Origin: Polaromonas sp. P2-4
GTDB lineage: Bacteria > Pseudomonadota > Gammaproteobacteria > Burkholderiales > Burkholderiaceae_C
Direction of reading: 5' to 3'
Length of the DNA: 64,000 nucleotides
Assembly (NCBI GenBank): GCA_024703855.1
Contig: CP087965.1
Span: 70,001-134,000, forward strand
The notes beneath the pieces are model-generated. The model had not been told where the DNA came from. It saw only the letters and a program-made list of their open reading frames with translations, and did no database searches. Below are positions 1 to 9,317 of the stretch, in pieces. Both the position numbers and the translations under genes were made by a program. The stretch's first letter is position 1. Each line of letters starts with the position of its first letter.

Positions 1-108
1 GCCTGGTCGCAACTCGCCGGTGCGGCGCTGATCCTGTTGGCGGCAGCGGGCGTGAACCAGGGCTGGACCGTTCCCCTGCTGCGGCCACGCACCGGCAAGC
101 CAGGGTAG
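1..108 (+). CDS. C-terminal end of an EamA/DMT-type transporter (partial)
   Basis: Only the last 35 codons are present; the gene starts before the window. They encode one hydrophobic segment (QLAGAALILLAAAGVNQGW) followed by a short basic tail, ending at TAG 106-108. A final helix of this GAALI-type composition followed by a few charged residues is usual for the tenth helix of EamA-family drug/metabolite exporters of the inner membrane. With so little sequence the family call is tentative; another polytopic permease could end the same way. About 230 bp without a gene follow, which hold the phasin promoter. Confidence 0.4.
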   Translation, partial: AWSQLAGAALILLAAAGVNQGWTVPLLRPRTGKPG

Positions 109-213
109 CGTGACGCCTGTTGCGCACAGAGCCGTCTGGAAGATCGTGCCGCCGTACCGCGCTTTGCCCAACGCGACCCCACGGGCTCGAACTAGGGTGC
201 CATATCTAAAATG

Positions 214-287
214 GTGCACTGCAGCATAAAAATACTTGTAATCGTGCGGCAATCCCCTATACTTGAGCCCATGTTGCAGTGCAGCAA
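214..287 (+). promoter_or_regulatory. Phasin promoter with two TGC-rich palindromic boxes (candidate PhaR sites)
   Basis: A sigma-70-like promoter is visible: TTGTAA (236-241), 16 bp spacer, TATACT (258-263). It is bracketed by two similar boxes, TGCACTGCAGCA (215-226) and TTGCAGTGCAGCAA (274-287). The PHA-responsive repressor PhaR is reported to bind TGC-rich CTGC-Nx-GCAG sequences in front of phasin genes, so these are plausible operators. The promoter elements are seen directly; PhaR binding is inferred. Confidence 0.55.
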
Positions 288-339
288 TTCAGGGCAAAGC
301 AACTATTTTCCCTTACCTACCTATTTGGAGATTAAATTT

Positions 340-881
340 ATGTTGACCGCTGAACAAATCATGGCATCCCACAAAGCAAACATCGAAACCCTGTTTGGTC
401 TGACCCACAAAGCCTTTGAAGGCGTTGAAAAACTGGTCGAACTGAACGTGCAAGCCGCCAAGGCTGCCCTGGCCGAAACCGCCAACCACACGCAAGCCAT
501 GATGGGCGTGAAAGACGCACAAGAATTGCTGGCCCTGCAAGCCAGCATGGTTCAGCCCCTGGCCGAAAAAACTGTCGCTTACAGCCGCCACATCTATGAC
601 ATCGCTTCGGCTGCCGGTGCCGAACTGGGCAAGACCTTTGAAGGCCAGACTGCTGAAGCTCAAAAGAAATTTGTTGGCTTGGTGGACAGCGCCGCCAAAA
701 ACGCACCCGCTGGTTCCGAGACCGCTGTGGCCGCTCTGAAAAGCGCCGTGGCTGCTGCCAACAACGCGTTTGAGTCGGTGCAAAAGCCGTCAAGCAAGCT
801 GGTGACATCGCTGAAGCCAACTTCAACACCGTGACCGCTACCGCTGTCAACGCTTCCAAGACTGTCGCCAAAAAGCGTTAA
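340..881 (+). CDS. Phasin family protein (PHA granule-associated), frameshifted near its end
   Basis: Small amphipathic, Ala/Lys/Glu-rich protein of about 180 residues that coats polyhydroxyalkanoate granules in the cytoplasm. The N-terminus [20 protein letters not shown] and the motif [17 protein letters not shown] are typical of the betaproteobacterial phasin family (Phasin_2). The start at 340 is chosen because GGAG lies at 327-330; reading further upstream would run into the promoter. The frame breaks at 783-786: restoring one A in the CAAAAGCC run yields the expected tail [20 protein letters not shown] and a stop at 879-881, whereas the literal sequence stops at 834. A hairpin and a strong terminator follow, so it is monocistronic. 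Confidence 0.9.
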
Positions 882-898
882 TTCTTTCAACAACATTT

Positions 899-1004
899 TT
901 TGAAGGCCCTGAACAGGCCTTCAAACCAGTTGTCTCCTCGGGTCTTCTCTGAAATTCATTTTCACCGACCCGTTAAAGCCCGATCGCAAGATTGGGCTTT
1001 TTTT
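899..1004 (+). terminator. Hairpin plus rho-independent terminator after the phasin gene
   Basis: A perfect 10-bp hairpin (TTTGAAGGCC / GGCCTTCAAA, 899-925) lacks a T tract. It is followed by a second stem AAAGCCCGATC-GCAA-GATTGGGCTTT (975-1000), 11 bp with one G-T pair closed by a GNRA-type GCAA loop, running straight into seven T residues. The second is a textbook intrinsic terminator. Confidence 0.85.
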
Positions 1005-1073
1005 GGCACTCCCATAAATCCATTTTTCGGGCGAATTGCGTCGTTACGCGGTGCTCGCAATCCTCATGGGTTA

Positions 1074-1163
1074 TTGGGGTCAGACACCAATTTCGCTGCG
1101 GTGCGTCGCACCGCATCCTCCAGGCGAGCCTGAAGGCACGGCGAATTTTGGCTCTGACCCCAA
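1074..1163. repeat. REP/BIME-like palindromic element
   Basis: Outer arms TTGGGGTCAGA (1074-1084) and TCTGACCCCAA (1153-1163) are perfect inverted repeats, and the adjoining inner segments (ACCAATTTCGC and GCGAATTTTGGC) nearly continue the pairing. The interior contains a 9-bp hairpin TGCGGTGCG-T-CGCACCGCA and a smaller CAGGC-GA-GCCTG hairpin, giving a cloverleaf-like fold. It lies between the phasin and patatin genes, with no ORF of its own. Such elements are usually scattered in a genome and mobilised in trans; copy number cannot be judged here. Confidence 0.6.
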
Positions 1164-1230
1164 AACCCGCTCCGTGCGCCTAGCACTTCATCCCGAAAAT
1201 CTGAATTTCTGGAAGTGCCCTTTTGATCTT

Positions 1231-2133
1231 TCAACGCGCCACAGCCACCCCTGCATCCAGCCTAGCCTTGAGCGCGGGCAGCGCTGCCAGCATGGCCGCC
1301 CGTCCAGCATCAATGGCACGTTGCCGGGCTGAAAAATCGGCGCTCTTCAGCCCCGCCAGCGCGGGCCGCACCACCACCTCCGCATCCTTCAGCTCGTAGT
1401 GGTTGATGCTTTTGCCCATGATGGCAAAGGTTTGCAGCAGTATCTGCAAGGTGCCTTCGGCCGGGTTGGCTTCGGGCGGGCTGGAGATATCGACGGCAAT
1501 CACCACGTCTGCGCCCATTTGCCGGGCAAAACGCACCGGCACCGGCGACACCAGGCCACCATCCACGTACTCGCGGCCATTGATCTTGACGGGCACAAAC
1601 ACCGCCGGCACCGCACTCGACGCGCGCACCGCCGTGCCGGTGTCGCCGCGCTGAAACAGCACCGCCTGCCCGCTGTTCAGGTCGGTCGCCACAATGCCCA
1701 GCGGAATCGCCATGTTTTCGATCAGCCGGCCGGCCACCAGCCCGTTGACGTAACGCGCCAGTGCATCGCCGCGAAACATGCCGCGGCCAATAATCGGCAG
1801 CATCCAGTCGGTGATGGCGACCTCCTCCATGTTCAGCGCAGTCTGCTGCAGCTGGGCGCTGGTTTTGCCACTGGCGTAAAGCGCCGCCACCAGGCTGCCG
1901 GCCGAGGTGCCCACCACGTACTGGGGCCTGAGCCCGGCTTCTTCAAGCACCGCAATCACGCCCACATGGGCAAAGCCGCGCGCCGCACCACCGCCCAGCG
2001 CCAGGCCGATTTTCAAAGGCTTCTTCGCAACGGGCTCACCCACCGATGCGCTTGGCGTGGGCGACCCGGTTTTATCGCCCGGCGAAGTCGCGCAGCCGAC
2101 CAGCAGCGCCAACGGCAAGACCAGCAAAACCAT
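1231..2133 (-). CDS. Patatin-like phospholipase, probable lipoprotein
   Basis: A serine hydrolase of the RssA/patatin family acting on lipid acyl esters. The fold's signature is complete: oxyanion loop ALGGGAARGFAHVG, nucleophile elbow VGTSAGS and the catalytic Asp in YVDGGLVSPVPV, about 300 residues in all. The N-terminus carries MVLLVLPLALLVGC, a hydrophobic stretch ending in a lipobox, so the mature protein is probably lipid-anchored through that Cys. The start is uncertain: ATG 2133 is used, but Arg-Arg precedes it in frame and in-frame ATGs exist at 2235 and 2241, which would overlap the divergent gene. The reading frame is intact. Confidence 0.85.
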   Translation of the reverse strand: MVLLVLPLALLVGCATSPGDKTGSPTPSASVGEPVAKKPLKIGLALGGGAARGFAHVGVIAVLEEAGLRPQYVVGTSAGSLVAALYASGKTSAQLQQTALNMEEVAITDWMLPIIGRGMFRGDALARYVNGLVAGRLIENMAIPLGIVATDLNSGQAVLFQRGDTGTAVRASSAVPAVFVPVKINGREYVDGGLVSPVPVRFARQMGADVVIAVDISSPPEANPAEGTLQILLQTFAIMGKSINHYELKDAEVVVRPALAGLKSADFSARQRAIDAGRAAMLAALPALKARLDAGVAVAR

Positions 2134-2233
2134 CAAGCGTCGGCCAAAACCCCCACGAATGGCAAAACGATTGAGAACAATTCGCGTTTGTATTAAACTT
2201 GCCAATTTCCAACCTTTCAGAATTTCATTCACC

Positions 2234-3290
2234 ATGTACAAAAAGCTCCGTCAATTGCCTGCCTTGCGCTGGCCGCCGCCGCCCTGTTTGGCACCGCAGG
2301 GAGCGCCAGCGCCCAGGAACAAGTCGTCAACTTGTATTCTGCACGCCACTACCAGACCGACGAAGCCCTGTACTCGAACTTCACCAAAGCCACCGGCATC
2401 AAGGTTAACCGCGTGGACGCCGACGACGCCGGCATTCTGGCGCGCCTGAAAGCCGAGGGCGCAGCCTCCCCGGCCGACGTGATTTTGCTGGTCGATGCGG
2501 CCCGCCTCTGGAAAGGTGACGTCGATGGCCTGTTCAAGCCCATCAAGTCATCTGCGCTTGAAGCCGCCATTCCGGCCAAGCTGCGCGCCAAGGAAACGGT
2601 CGAAGGCACGACCTGGTTCGGCTTTTCGACCCGCGCCCGCGTCGTGGTGTATGACAAGCTGAAGTCCAAAAAGCCGACGTGGACACCTACGAAGAACTGG
2701 CCGACCCGAAAAACAAGGGCTTGCTGTGCACCCGCTCCGGCTCGCACCCCTACAACCTCTCACTGTTCGGCGCTGTGACCGAACACCTGGGTGAAGCCAA
2801 AGCGGAAGAATGGCTCAAAGGCCTGGTGGCCAACATGGCGCGCAGCCCCAAGGGTGGCGACACCGACCAGATCAAAGCCGTGGCCAGCGGCGAGTGCGGC
2901 ATTGCACTGACCAACACCTATTACCTCGCACGCATCATGCGCTCAAGCGCACCAGAAGATAAAGTCATCGCTGACCGCGTCGGCGTGGTGTTCCCCAACC
3001 AGGACAGCTGGGGCACGCACGTGAACATTGCCGGCGCCGCCGTCGCCAAAAACGCCAAGAACACGGCCAATGCCGTCAAGTTCATGGAATACCTGGCCAG
3101 CCCGACTGCACAGGAATATTTTGCCAACGGCAACAACGAGTGGCCCGCCGTTCCCAACCTGAAGGTCAGCAACCCGGCCCTGCAAGCCATGACGGGCGGC
3201 AGCTTCAAGTCGGAAACCATTCCGATCAGCGCCGTCGGCAACAACCAGCTGAAAGTCCAGCAAATGCTGGACCGCGTGGGTTACAAGTAA
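2234..3290 (+). CDS. Iron(III) ABC transporter periplasmic substrate-binding protein (FutA/FbpA type), two frameshifts
   Basis: Periplasmic receptor that would hand ferric iron to an ABC permease; none is adjacent. After repair it is about 352 residues: a signal peptide (SIACLALAAAALFGTAGSASA), then YSARHYQTDEALYSNFTKAT, the usual opening of FutA-like proteins, and near residue 225 the NTYYLARI segment with the paired tyrosines that coordinate Fe(III). Two breaks are seen, both a missing A: run 2239-2244 just after the start (restoring the signal peptide) and run 2668-2673 (joining KLKSKK to DVDTYEELADPKNKG). A terminator follows 14 bp after the stop. Confidence 0.85.
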
Positions 3291-3304
3291 TCAGCAGCCC
3301 TTGC

Positions 3305-3339
3305 AAAAGCCCGGTCATCGAAAGGTGACCGGGCTTTTT
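3305..3339 (+). terminator. Rho-independent terminator of the iron-binding protein gene
   Basis: Perfect 13-bp stem AAAAGCCCGGTCA / TGACCGGGCTTTT separated by eight bases and ending in a T tract, directly downstream of the stop at 3290. Confidence 0.9.
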
Positions 3340-3412
3340 CATGGGTCATAATGACCGCTTACGTTTACGTCAACGTCAACCTTTTTCAACCTCTCAATTT
3401 CAAGGAACAAGC

Positions 3413-4193
3413 ATGGACATCGCAGGCAAAGTATTTATCGTCACCGGCGGCGCATCGGGCCTGGGTGAAGGCACGGCGCGCATGTTGGTCGCCAATGGCG
3501 CCAAGGTCGTCATTGCCGACATGCAGGCTGACAAGGGCGAAGCCATCGTCTCCGAGTTGACCAAAGAACTCGGCGAAGGCGTTGCCGCTTTTGTGAAATG
3601 CGACGTGAGCCAGGAAGCCGACGGCCAGGCCGTGGTGGCCAAGGCGGTGTCGATGGGCAAACTGATGGGCCTGGTCAACTGCGCCGGCATTGCGCCGGCC
3701 GAAAAAAACCGTGGGCAAAAACGGCGCGCACAGCCTGGCCGTGTTCAGCAAAACCATCACCGTCAACCTGATCGGCAGCTTCAACATGATTCGCCTGGCG
3801 GCCGACGCCATGTGCAAGAACGAGGCCGAAGCCACCGGTGAGCGCGGCGTGTTGATTTCCACCGCCTCGGTCGCAGCTTACGACGGCCAGATCGGCCAGG
3901 CGGCTTACAGCGCCTCGAAGGGTGGCATTGTTGGCATGACCCTGCCGATTGCCCGCGACCTGGCACGCAACGGCATCCGCAACATGACGATTGCCCCCGG
4001 CATTTTCGGCACGCCCATGCTGTTTAGCATGCCCAAAGAAGTGCAGGATTCGCTGGCCGCCGGTGTCCCCTTCCCCTCGCGCCTGGGCACGCCGCAAGAC
4101 TACGCCAAGCTGGCCAAACACATCATTGAAAACGACATGCTCAACGGCGAGGTGATCCGCCTCGACGGCGCCATTCGCCTGGCACCGCGCTGA
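3413..4193 (+). CDS. SDR-family 3-hydroxyacyl-CoA dehydrogenase-like protein, one frameshift
   Basis: Classical short-chain dehydrogenase of about 259 residues. It shows the nucleotide-binding TGGASGLG (residues 12-19), NCAG, and the catalytic YSASKGG with the upstream Ser in [10 protein letters not shown]. The tail ([19 protein letters not shown]...[14 protein letters not shown]) is that of the HSD10-like 3-hydroxyacyl-CoA dehydrogenases, and it is a close paralogue of the SDR at 60497-61261. One break: the A run at 3702-3708 has seven A where six restore [14 protein letters not shown]. The start follows AAGGAACAAGC. It stands alone with its own terminator-like hairpin. Confidence 0.8.
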
Positions 4194-4200
4194 TCTTGTT

Positions 4201-4223
4201 GCGCCGCCAAGCCTTGGCGGCGC
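4201..4223 (+). terminator. Terminator-like hairpin after the SDR gene
   Basis: Perfect stem GCGCCGCCAA / TTGGCGGCGC with a 3-nt loop, 7 bp after the stop. The following T tract is weak (TTCAATTT), so termination efficiency is uncertain. Confidence 0.55.
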
Positions 4224-4231
4224 TTCAATTT

Positions 4232-4256
4232 GCTACTCTTTTGATAGCTGCTTGCG
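4232..4256. repeat. Dispersed AGCTAT/ATAGC repeat, copy 1
   Basis: Reads GCTACTCTTTTGATAGC followed by TGCTTGCG. It is one of eleven copies in this window of a family with consensus GGGCGCAAGCAGCTAT-N8..10-ATAGC (either strand). Confidence 0.7.
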
Positions 4257-4315
4257 ACCGAAACCAAAGGGCCAGAGACTCAAAAGCCTTAAGAAATCGA
4301 TTCGACGGCGGTTCT

Positions 4316-4527
4316 GGCCCCGCTCCCTACCCAGATTGCGCCGTGTGGCGGGGCTGAGCAGCACAGGATGGGACGGATCAAAATTTCAGATGTCCGACGG
4401 CTGCGCAGCAGACTAGTTTCTGAAATTTCCGGCCCAGCCGAGCAGCGCAAGGAACCGCGCAGCGGCCCTGACTTCGGCTCGCCTTTTGTTTGGTTACTTT
4501 ATTTTGGCGAAGCAAAATAAAGTTACT
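4316..4527. repeat. Composite palindromic intergenic repeat, interrupted by the IS element
   Basis: No gene is seen. Inverted repeats AAATTTCAGA (4381-4390) and TCTGAAATTT (4419-4428) enclose a CTGCGCAG palindrome, and a second hairpin GTTACTTTATTTTG-gcgaag-CAAAATAAAGTTAC spans 4493-4526. The sequence GCCGCCGGGCTACCCCCGG right of the IS (6002-6020) looks like its continuation, so the insertion appears to split the element. That continuity is from memory of similar repeats, not from an alignment. Confidence 0.55.
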
Positions 4528-4534
4528 AGACATC

Positions 4535-5997
4535 ATGTATTGACCTGCCGTACCTCAAGCGACGCGGATTACGCTCGGGGTTTTTCAACCTAAGGCGCAG
4601 AGCCGAAATTGAGGAGGCAGGTCATGAAAGAGTTTATCAAGTACGTGGGAATGGATGTGCACAAGGAAACGATAGCGGTATCAGTGGCCGCGTGCGATGC
4701 AGGAGAGGTTCGCTTCATTGGTGAAATTGCCAATACGACGCAAGCCATTGAGAAGTTGGTCAAGCAACTTCGAAAGGATGGCGCGAATCTCAAGTTTTGC
4801 TATGAAGCCGGCCCCTGCGGCTACGGCATTCATCGCCAATTGTTTGAGCTAGGGTGGGAGTGCCAAGTCGTTGCGCCCTCGTTGATTCCGAAGAAGGCCG
4901 GTGATCGGGTCAAGACCGACCGACGCGACAGCCTGTCGCTGGCAAGACTGCACCGTGCGGGCGAACTCACCGCCGTATGGGTGCCAGATGGTGCACAGGA
5001 AGCATTGCGCGATTTGACCCGTGCGCGAGAGGACATGAAACATCTGCAGCGCCAAGCCAAGCAGCGCTTGCTGGCGTTCTTGCTCAGGCATGGCACAAGC
5101 TATGGTGGCAAGAGCAACTGGACGCAGGCGCACTATCGGTGGCTTGAAGAAGTGAAATTCGAACAACCGGTTCAGCAGATCGTGTTCCAGGAATATGTCG
5201 ACACGGTCAAGGCACTGAGCAAGCGGGTCGATGCGATGGACAAGCAGATCGAAGCCGCAGCATCTCAATGTGTGTTCTGGCCGGTGATCCAGGGGCTGAT
5301 GGCCTTGCGTGGCGTCAATCTGCTCACGGCCACCACAATCGTTGCCGAGATCGGTGACTTGAAGCGATTTGCATCAGCGCCGCAACTGATGGCGTATCTG
5401 GGCGTGGTGCCCAGTGAACATTCCAGTGGTCCTACGAAATCACGCGGCGGCATCACCAAGACCGGCAATGGTCATGTGCGCCGGGTGCTGGTGGAGGCGG
5501 CCTGGACGTATCGCCACCCTGCGCGCAAGACGGCGACCTTGCAGCGTCGTGCCAAGCGCACCCCAGAGGTCGTCCAGGAGATCGCCTGGAATGCCCAAAA
5601 ACGCATGTGTGGGCGCTACAGGCTGCTCGAAGGCCGAGGCAAACTGAAGGTTCAAGTCTGCACGGCCATTGCGCGAGCTCACCGGTTTCATTTGGGCGAT
5701 CGGGCAGGCCATGCCACGACCACCAGTCAAAGCGTAAGGAGAAGAATCATGTTTTTGCAATGTGTCGGTAGCAGAATGGACAACGGTGGGAGAACCCTTG
5801 AAGCGGCTATGAGGCATGTGGCGACACATTGACCCTCGATACTAGAGAAAGGCAGCTCCCCGACGAATCGGTTGTCATGCGGTAACCAACCCGCGCATAT
5901 CAGACTGATCAACCGTCGACAAGCCGTCCGTTCTGCTACCAACACATTGCAAGAAGACAAAAACCGTTAATCAAGAGAACTTGACGGGTCAATACAT
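4535..5997 (+). mobile_element. IS110-family insertion sequence, IS1111-like group
   Basis: A single transposase gene is enclosed by short inverted repeats ATGTATTGACC (4535-4545) and GGTCAATACAT (5987-5997). Subterminal inverted repeats are characteristic of the IS1111 group and absent from the IS110 group proper. The true tips probably lie a few bases outside the repeats. The non-coding right part (5833-5986, about 154 bp) is longer than the left (about 78 bp before the start), as expected if it encodes the guide RNA that directs these recombinases. No target duplication is seen, also typical of the family. Confidence 0.75.
4624..5832 (+). CDS. IS110/IS1111-family transposase (DEDD recombinase)
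   Basis: 402-residue transposase that excises and inserts its element through a circular intermediate. The N-terminal RuvC-like DEDD domain begins YVGMDVHKETIAVSV (first Asp), continues with CYEAGPCGYGIHRQL (Glu) and KTDRRDSLSLARL (Asp pair). The C-terminal Transposase_20 domain has IQGLMALRGVNLLTATTIVAE and YLGVVPSEHSSG..RGGITKTGNGHVRR, including the conserved Ser region. The start at 4624 follows GAGGAGG (4611-4617). The frame is intact, so the element may be active. Confidence 0.92.
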   Translation: MKEFIKYVGMDVHKETIAVSVAACDAGEVRFIGEIANTTQAIEKLVKQLRKDGANLKFCYEAGPCGYGIHRQLFELGWECQVVAPSLIPKKAGDRVKTDRRDSLSLARLHRAGELTAVWVPDGAQEALRDLTRAREDMKHLQRQAKQRLLAFLLRHGTSYGGKSNWTQAHYRWLEEVKFEQPVQQIVFQEYVDTVKALSKRVDAMDKQIEAAASQCVFWPVIQGLMALRGVNLLTATTIVAEIGDLKRFASAPQLMAYLGVVPSEHSSGPTKSRGGITKTGNGHVRRVLVEAAWTYRHPARKTATLQRRAKRTPEVVQEIAWNAQKRMCGRYRLLEGRGKLKVQVCTAIARAHRFHLGDRAGHATTTSQSVRRRIMFLQCVGSRMDNGGRTLEAAMRHVATH

Positions 5998-6040
5998 ATC
6001 AGCCGCCGGGCTACCCCCGGCCTGGTAGTGAAGGGGAAAT

Positions 6041-6070
6041 CGCTATCAATTCAATAGCCGCTCGCGCCCG
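6041..6070. repeat. Dispersed AGCTAT/ATAGC repeat, copy 2
   Basis: CGCTATCAATTCAATAGC followed by CGCTCGCGCCCG, between the IS element and the gamma-glutamyltransferase gene. Confidence 0.65.
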
Positions 6071-6194
6071 TCCCCTATGGACCAAAACCCGAAAATGCCA
6101 TAAAACTGCGCGCTGCTGATCGCTGGCGCGCTGCCGCTTGAATCCCCTTTACAGGCGTAACATGGCAGCTCATCAAAAACCCAGAGGAGAATGC

Positions 6195-8061
6195 ATGAAA
6201 CGCCTGTTGACCTCGATTGCCCCTGTCACGCTGGCCGCCGCCCTGCTGGCGGCTTGTGCCAGTGCTCCCAGCCAGTTCAGCTACACCGTCCCGGTGCAGC
6301 CTGAAGGTTCATCCGGCTACACCGCCAAACCCGGCTGGGCCACCACCAAATTTGCGGTGGCTGCGGCCAACCCGCTGGCCACTGACGCGGGTTACCAGGT
6401 GCTGAAGGCTGGCGGCTCTGCGATCGATGCCGCCATTGCCGTGCAAATGGTGCTCAGCCTGGTGGAGCCACAATCCAGCGGCATTGGCGGCGGCGCATTT
6501 TTGCTGCACTCCAGTGGCAGCAAGGTCGAGGCGTTTGATGGCCGCGAGACCGCGCCTGCGGCGGCGGATGAAAAGCTCTTCATCGGCGCCGACGGGAAGC
6601 CGATGCCGTTTTATGAGGGCGTGGTCGGTGGCCGTTCGGTCGGCACGCCCGGCACCGTGCGCATGCTGGAGATGGCGCACAAGCAGTACGGCAAGCTGCC
6701 CTGGGCCCAGCTCTTTGTGCCCGCCATCCAGCTGGCCGAAGGCGGCTTCAAGGTCAGCGCGCCTTGGCACCTTGCTCAAGGATGAAAAGTACCTGAAGAA
6801 CGATCCGGTTGCGGCAGCTTACTTCTACAAAGCTGATGGCAGCCCGGTGGATGTGGGCAGCACGCTGCGCAACCCGGCATTGGCCGACGTGCTGCGGCAG
6901 ATCGCCGGCAAGGGCTCCAACGCGCTGCTGCAAGGCCCGGTCGCGCAAGCCATCGTGACCAAGGTGCAGAGCCACCCGACCAACCCCGGCAAACTGGCCT
7001 TGAGCGACCTGGCCGGCTACCAGGCCAAAAGCGCGACCCGATCTGCTCGGACTACAGCGCTGCCGGCAAGACCTATAGCCTCTGCGGCATGCCGCCACCG
7101 AGCTCCGGCGCCGTCGCCGTGGGGCAGATTCTGGGCATTTTGAGCAACACCAACGCCGCTACGCTGCCAATGGCCAGCGGCATGGGCGGTGTGCCTGGCA
7201 CGGTGGCGCCCACGCCGTCGGCCGACTGGTTGCACCTGTACACCGAAGCCGCGCGCCTGGCCTTTGCCGACCGTGGTCAGTACCTCGGTGACCCCGATTT
7301 TGTGCAGCCCCCCGGCGGCAGCTGGATGAGCCTGCTGGCCCCGACCTACCTGAGCGAACGCGCCAAACTGATCCAGCAGCAAGCGGGCGGCCAGAGCATG
7401 AAGACGGCCAAACCGGGCGTGCCGGGTGCGATCAAAACCGCCTACGCGCCCATGCCCGATCAGCCCTGAGTACGGCACCTCGCACATCAGCATCGTTGAC
7501 GGCTTTGGCAATGCGATTGCCATGACCACGACGATTGAAGACGCGTTTGGCGCGCGCCTGATGACCGATGGCGGCACCGGCAAGGCGGGTGGTTTTTTAC
7601 TGAACAATGAACTGACCGACTTCAGCTTTGCGCCCAGCGATGCCGAAGGCAAACCGGTGGCCAACCGTGTGCAGGCCGGCAAGCGCCCGCGCTCGTCGAT
7701 GGCACCGACGCTGGTGTTTGACAAAGCCACCGGCCAGTTGGTGATGAGCGGCGGCAGCCCGGGCGGCGCGCTGATCATTCACTACACGGCCAAAACGCTG
7801 TACGGCGTACTGCACTGGGGCCTGCTGCCGCAACAGGCGATTGACCTGCCCAACTTTGGCTCGCTGGGTGGCCCCAGCCTGCTGGAAGAAAAGCGTTTCG
7901 CACCCGCCACCGTCGAGGCCTTGAGGGCACGCGGCGCCGAGGTGCGCGAAATGAGCATGACCAGCGGCCTGCAGGCCATTGCGCGCGGCCAGGCCCATGG
8001 CACGCCGGTGTGGCTGGGTGGCGCCGACCCGCGCCGCGAAGGCGTGGTGATGGGTGACTAG
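6195..8061 (+). CDS. ggt: Gamma-glutamyltransferase (glutathione hydrolase), lipoprotein signal, three frameshifts
   Basis: Cleaves the gamma-glutamyl bond of glutathione and related peptides in the periplasm; the proenzyme self-cleaves to two subunits. About 620 residues after repair: signal ending LLAAC (lipobox), large subunit with SSGIGGGAFLL and FDGRETAPAAA, then the processing and nucleophile Thr in PEYGTSHISIVD, and the small-subunit MSGGSPGG loop. Breaks: near 6771 (two bases lost in GCGCGC), near 7030 (A missing, restoring AKKRDPICSDYSAAGK) and 7466-7468 (extra C just before the catalytic Thr). AGAGGAGA precedes the start. No operon partners. Confidence 0.88.
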
Positions 8062-8190
8062 CCCCCACGTTTGCCACTGCGTGTGCCTGCGGCGTTGCGC
8101 TGCCCCTTGCACGAGAAAGAGGGGCTGTGCTTGCTCGGGGGCGGCCCTTCGCAGCGCACTAGCAGTAAAAACTGGTTTGCGCCCCTACCG

Positions 8191-8221
8191 GGCGAGCGCA
8201 AGCAGCTATTGTTTTGGTAGC
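8191..8221. repeat. Dispersed AGCTAT/ATAGC repeat, copy 3
   Basis: GGCGAGCGCAAGCAGCTATT followed after seven bases by GTAGC, in the short gap between the convergent ggt and yihY genes. Confidence 0.65.
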
Positions 8222-8253
8222 GTCCGATGCCACGTCAAAGCCAAGGGCGCGGA

Positions 8254-9163
8254 CTAGTCCATCCGCATGGACTGGGCCGGGACGTTTTCCCCGACTGTGC
8301 CGATGCGTTCGTACTCGGAGATGACCTGCGCGCCCAGCAACAGCAGCGTGGCGGCGATTTCCAGGCTCAGCAAAACCACGATGGCGGTGGTCAGTGAGCC
8401 ATACACCAGGCCCACTTGCGACAGCGTGCCAAAGTACCAGACCAAGGCATGGCGCGTCACCTCCCAAAGCAGCGCAGCCTGTAACCCCGCCAATCAGCGC
8501 GTGGCGCAGTGACAGCTTGCCCACCGGCATCACCATGTACACCGATGTCAGCAGAAAAATCTCGCCGGCCAGCCCAAGCAGGTACAGCAACACACCCGAG
8601 AATCCGCTGAGCGACCAGCTGTAGCCCAGAAACTCCACGCTTTTTTCGCCCAGCGCCTGCAAGCTGCCCGAGACCAGCGTCACCAGCAGCAGGCCTAGCC
8701 CCAGGCACAGGATGTAGCAGTAGGGCAGCACGGCAGACACCAGAAAATGGCGCCGCCGAATGACCACGCGGTGCAAAAACACCACCGACATCGCATTTTC
8801 AAGCACGGTAAAAGCCAGCGAACTGAAAAACAGCATGGTGGCCAGTAACAGCCAGCCCATGACTTCACGATGCGCCAGGAAATTGGCGAGCTCTCCGACA
8901 ATGAATTCGGACTGTCCCGGCGCCAGCCAGCCGATGTAGCGGCCCAGCGCTTCCAGCAGCGCCGACTGATCAATCACATGCGACAGCGCAATCGCCATCA
9001 GGATCAGCAACGGAACAATCGACAGCAAGGCGTAGTAAGCCACGGCACCCGCCAGCAGCAGGCCCTGGTTGGCGCGAAAGCCCTTGAGCACCCGCAGCGC
9101 AAAGGCGCCGGGATGGCTGAGTACGTAAGTGGCCTGCGGTCCGATCGTCATCATGGTGGGCAT
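8254..9163 (-). CDS. YihY/UPF0761 family inner-membrane protein, one frameshift
   Basis: About 302 residues with six hydrophobic segments, of the YihY/virulence factor BrkB family once misnamed ribonuclease BN. Recognisable are LLLAGAVAYYALLSIVPLLI near residue 40, the ...FSSLAFTVLENAMSVVF segment, and YGSLTTAIVVLLSLEIAATL near the end. The molecular role is not established. The frame breaks at 8485-8488 where four G (coding strand) should be three, giving ALIGGLQAALLWE. The start at 9163 has AGGAG 5-6 bases upstream. It is divergent from dnaG. Confidence 0.8.
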
Positions 9164-9317
9164 GGGGTCTCCTGCCGTTTTCGGCTGCCATGCTGGCATG
9201 GTAGCTGCACAATATTTTTTCCGACCGGCCGCCCTTGGGAAAAACGCCCCTCTCGGGGGCAGAGCAGTACGCGAAGCGGCAAGCGTGGGGGTAATCCTGT
9301 CGGGGCACAATACCGCT

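Noticed and set aside
900..1133. Small ORF after the phasin gene
   Set aside because: It runs across the terminator and REP-like element and has no ribosome-binding site or family match.
1399..2196. Long open frame antisense to the patatin gene
   Set aside because: His/Arg/Gln-rich shadow of a high-GC gene with no family resemblance; the same holds for the long antisense frames at 9384-10643, 13258-14097, 14922-16169, 17493-18713, 21438-22655, 27873-29453 and 44721-46106.
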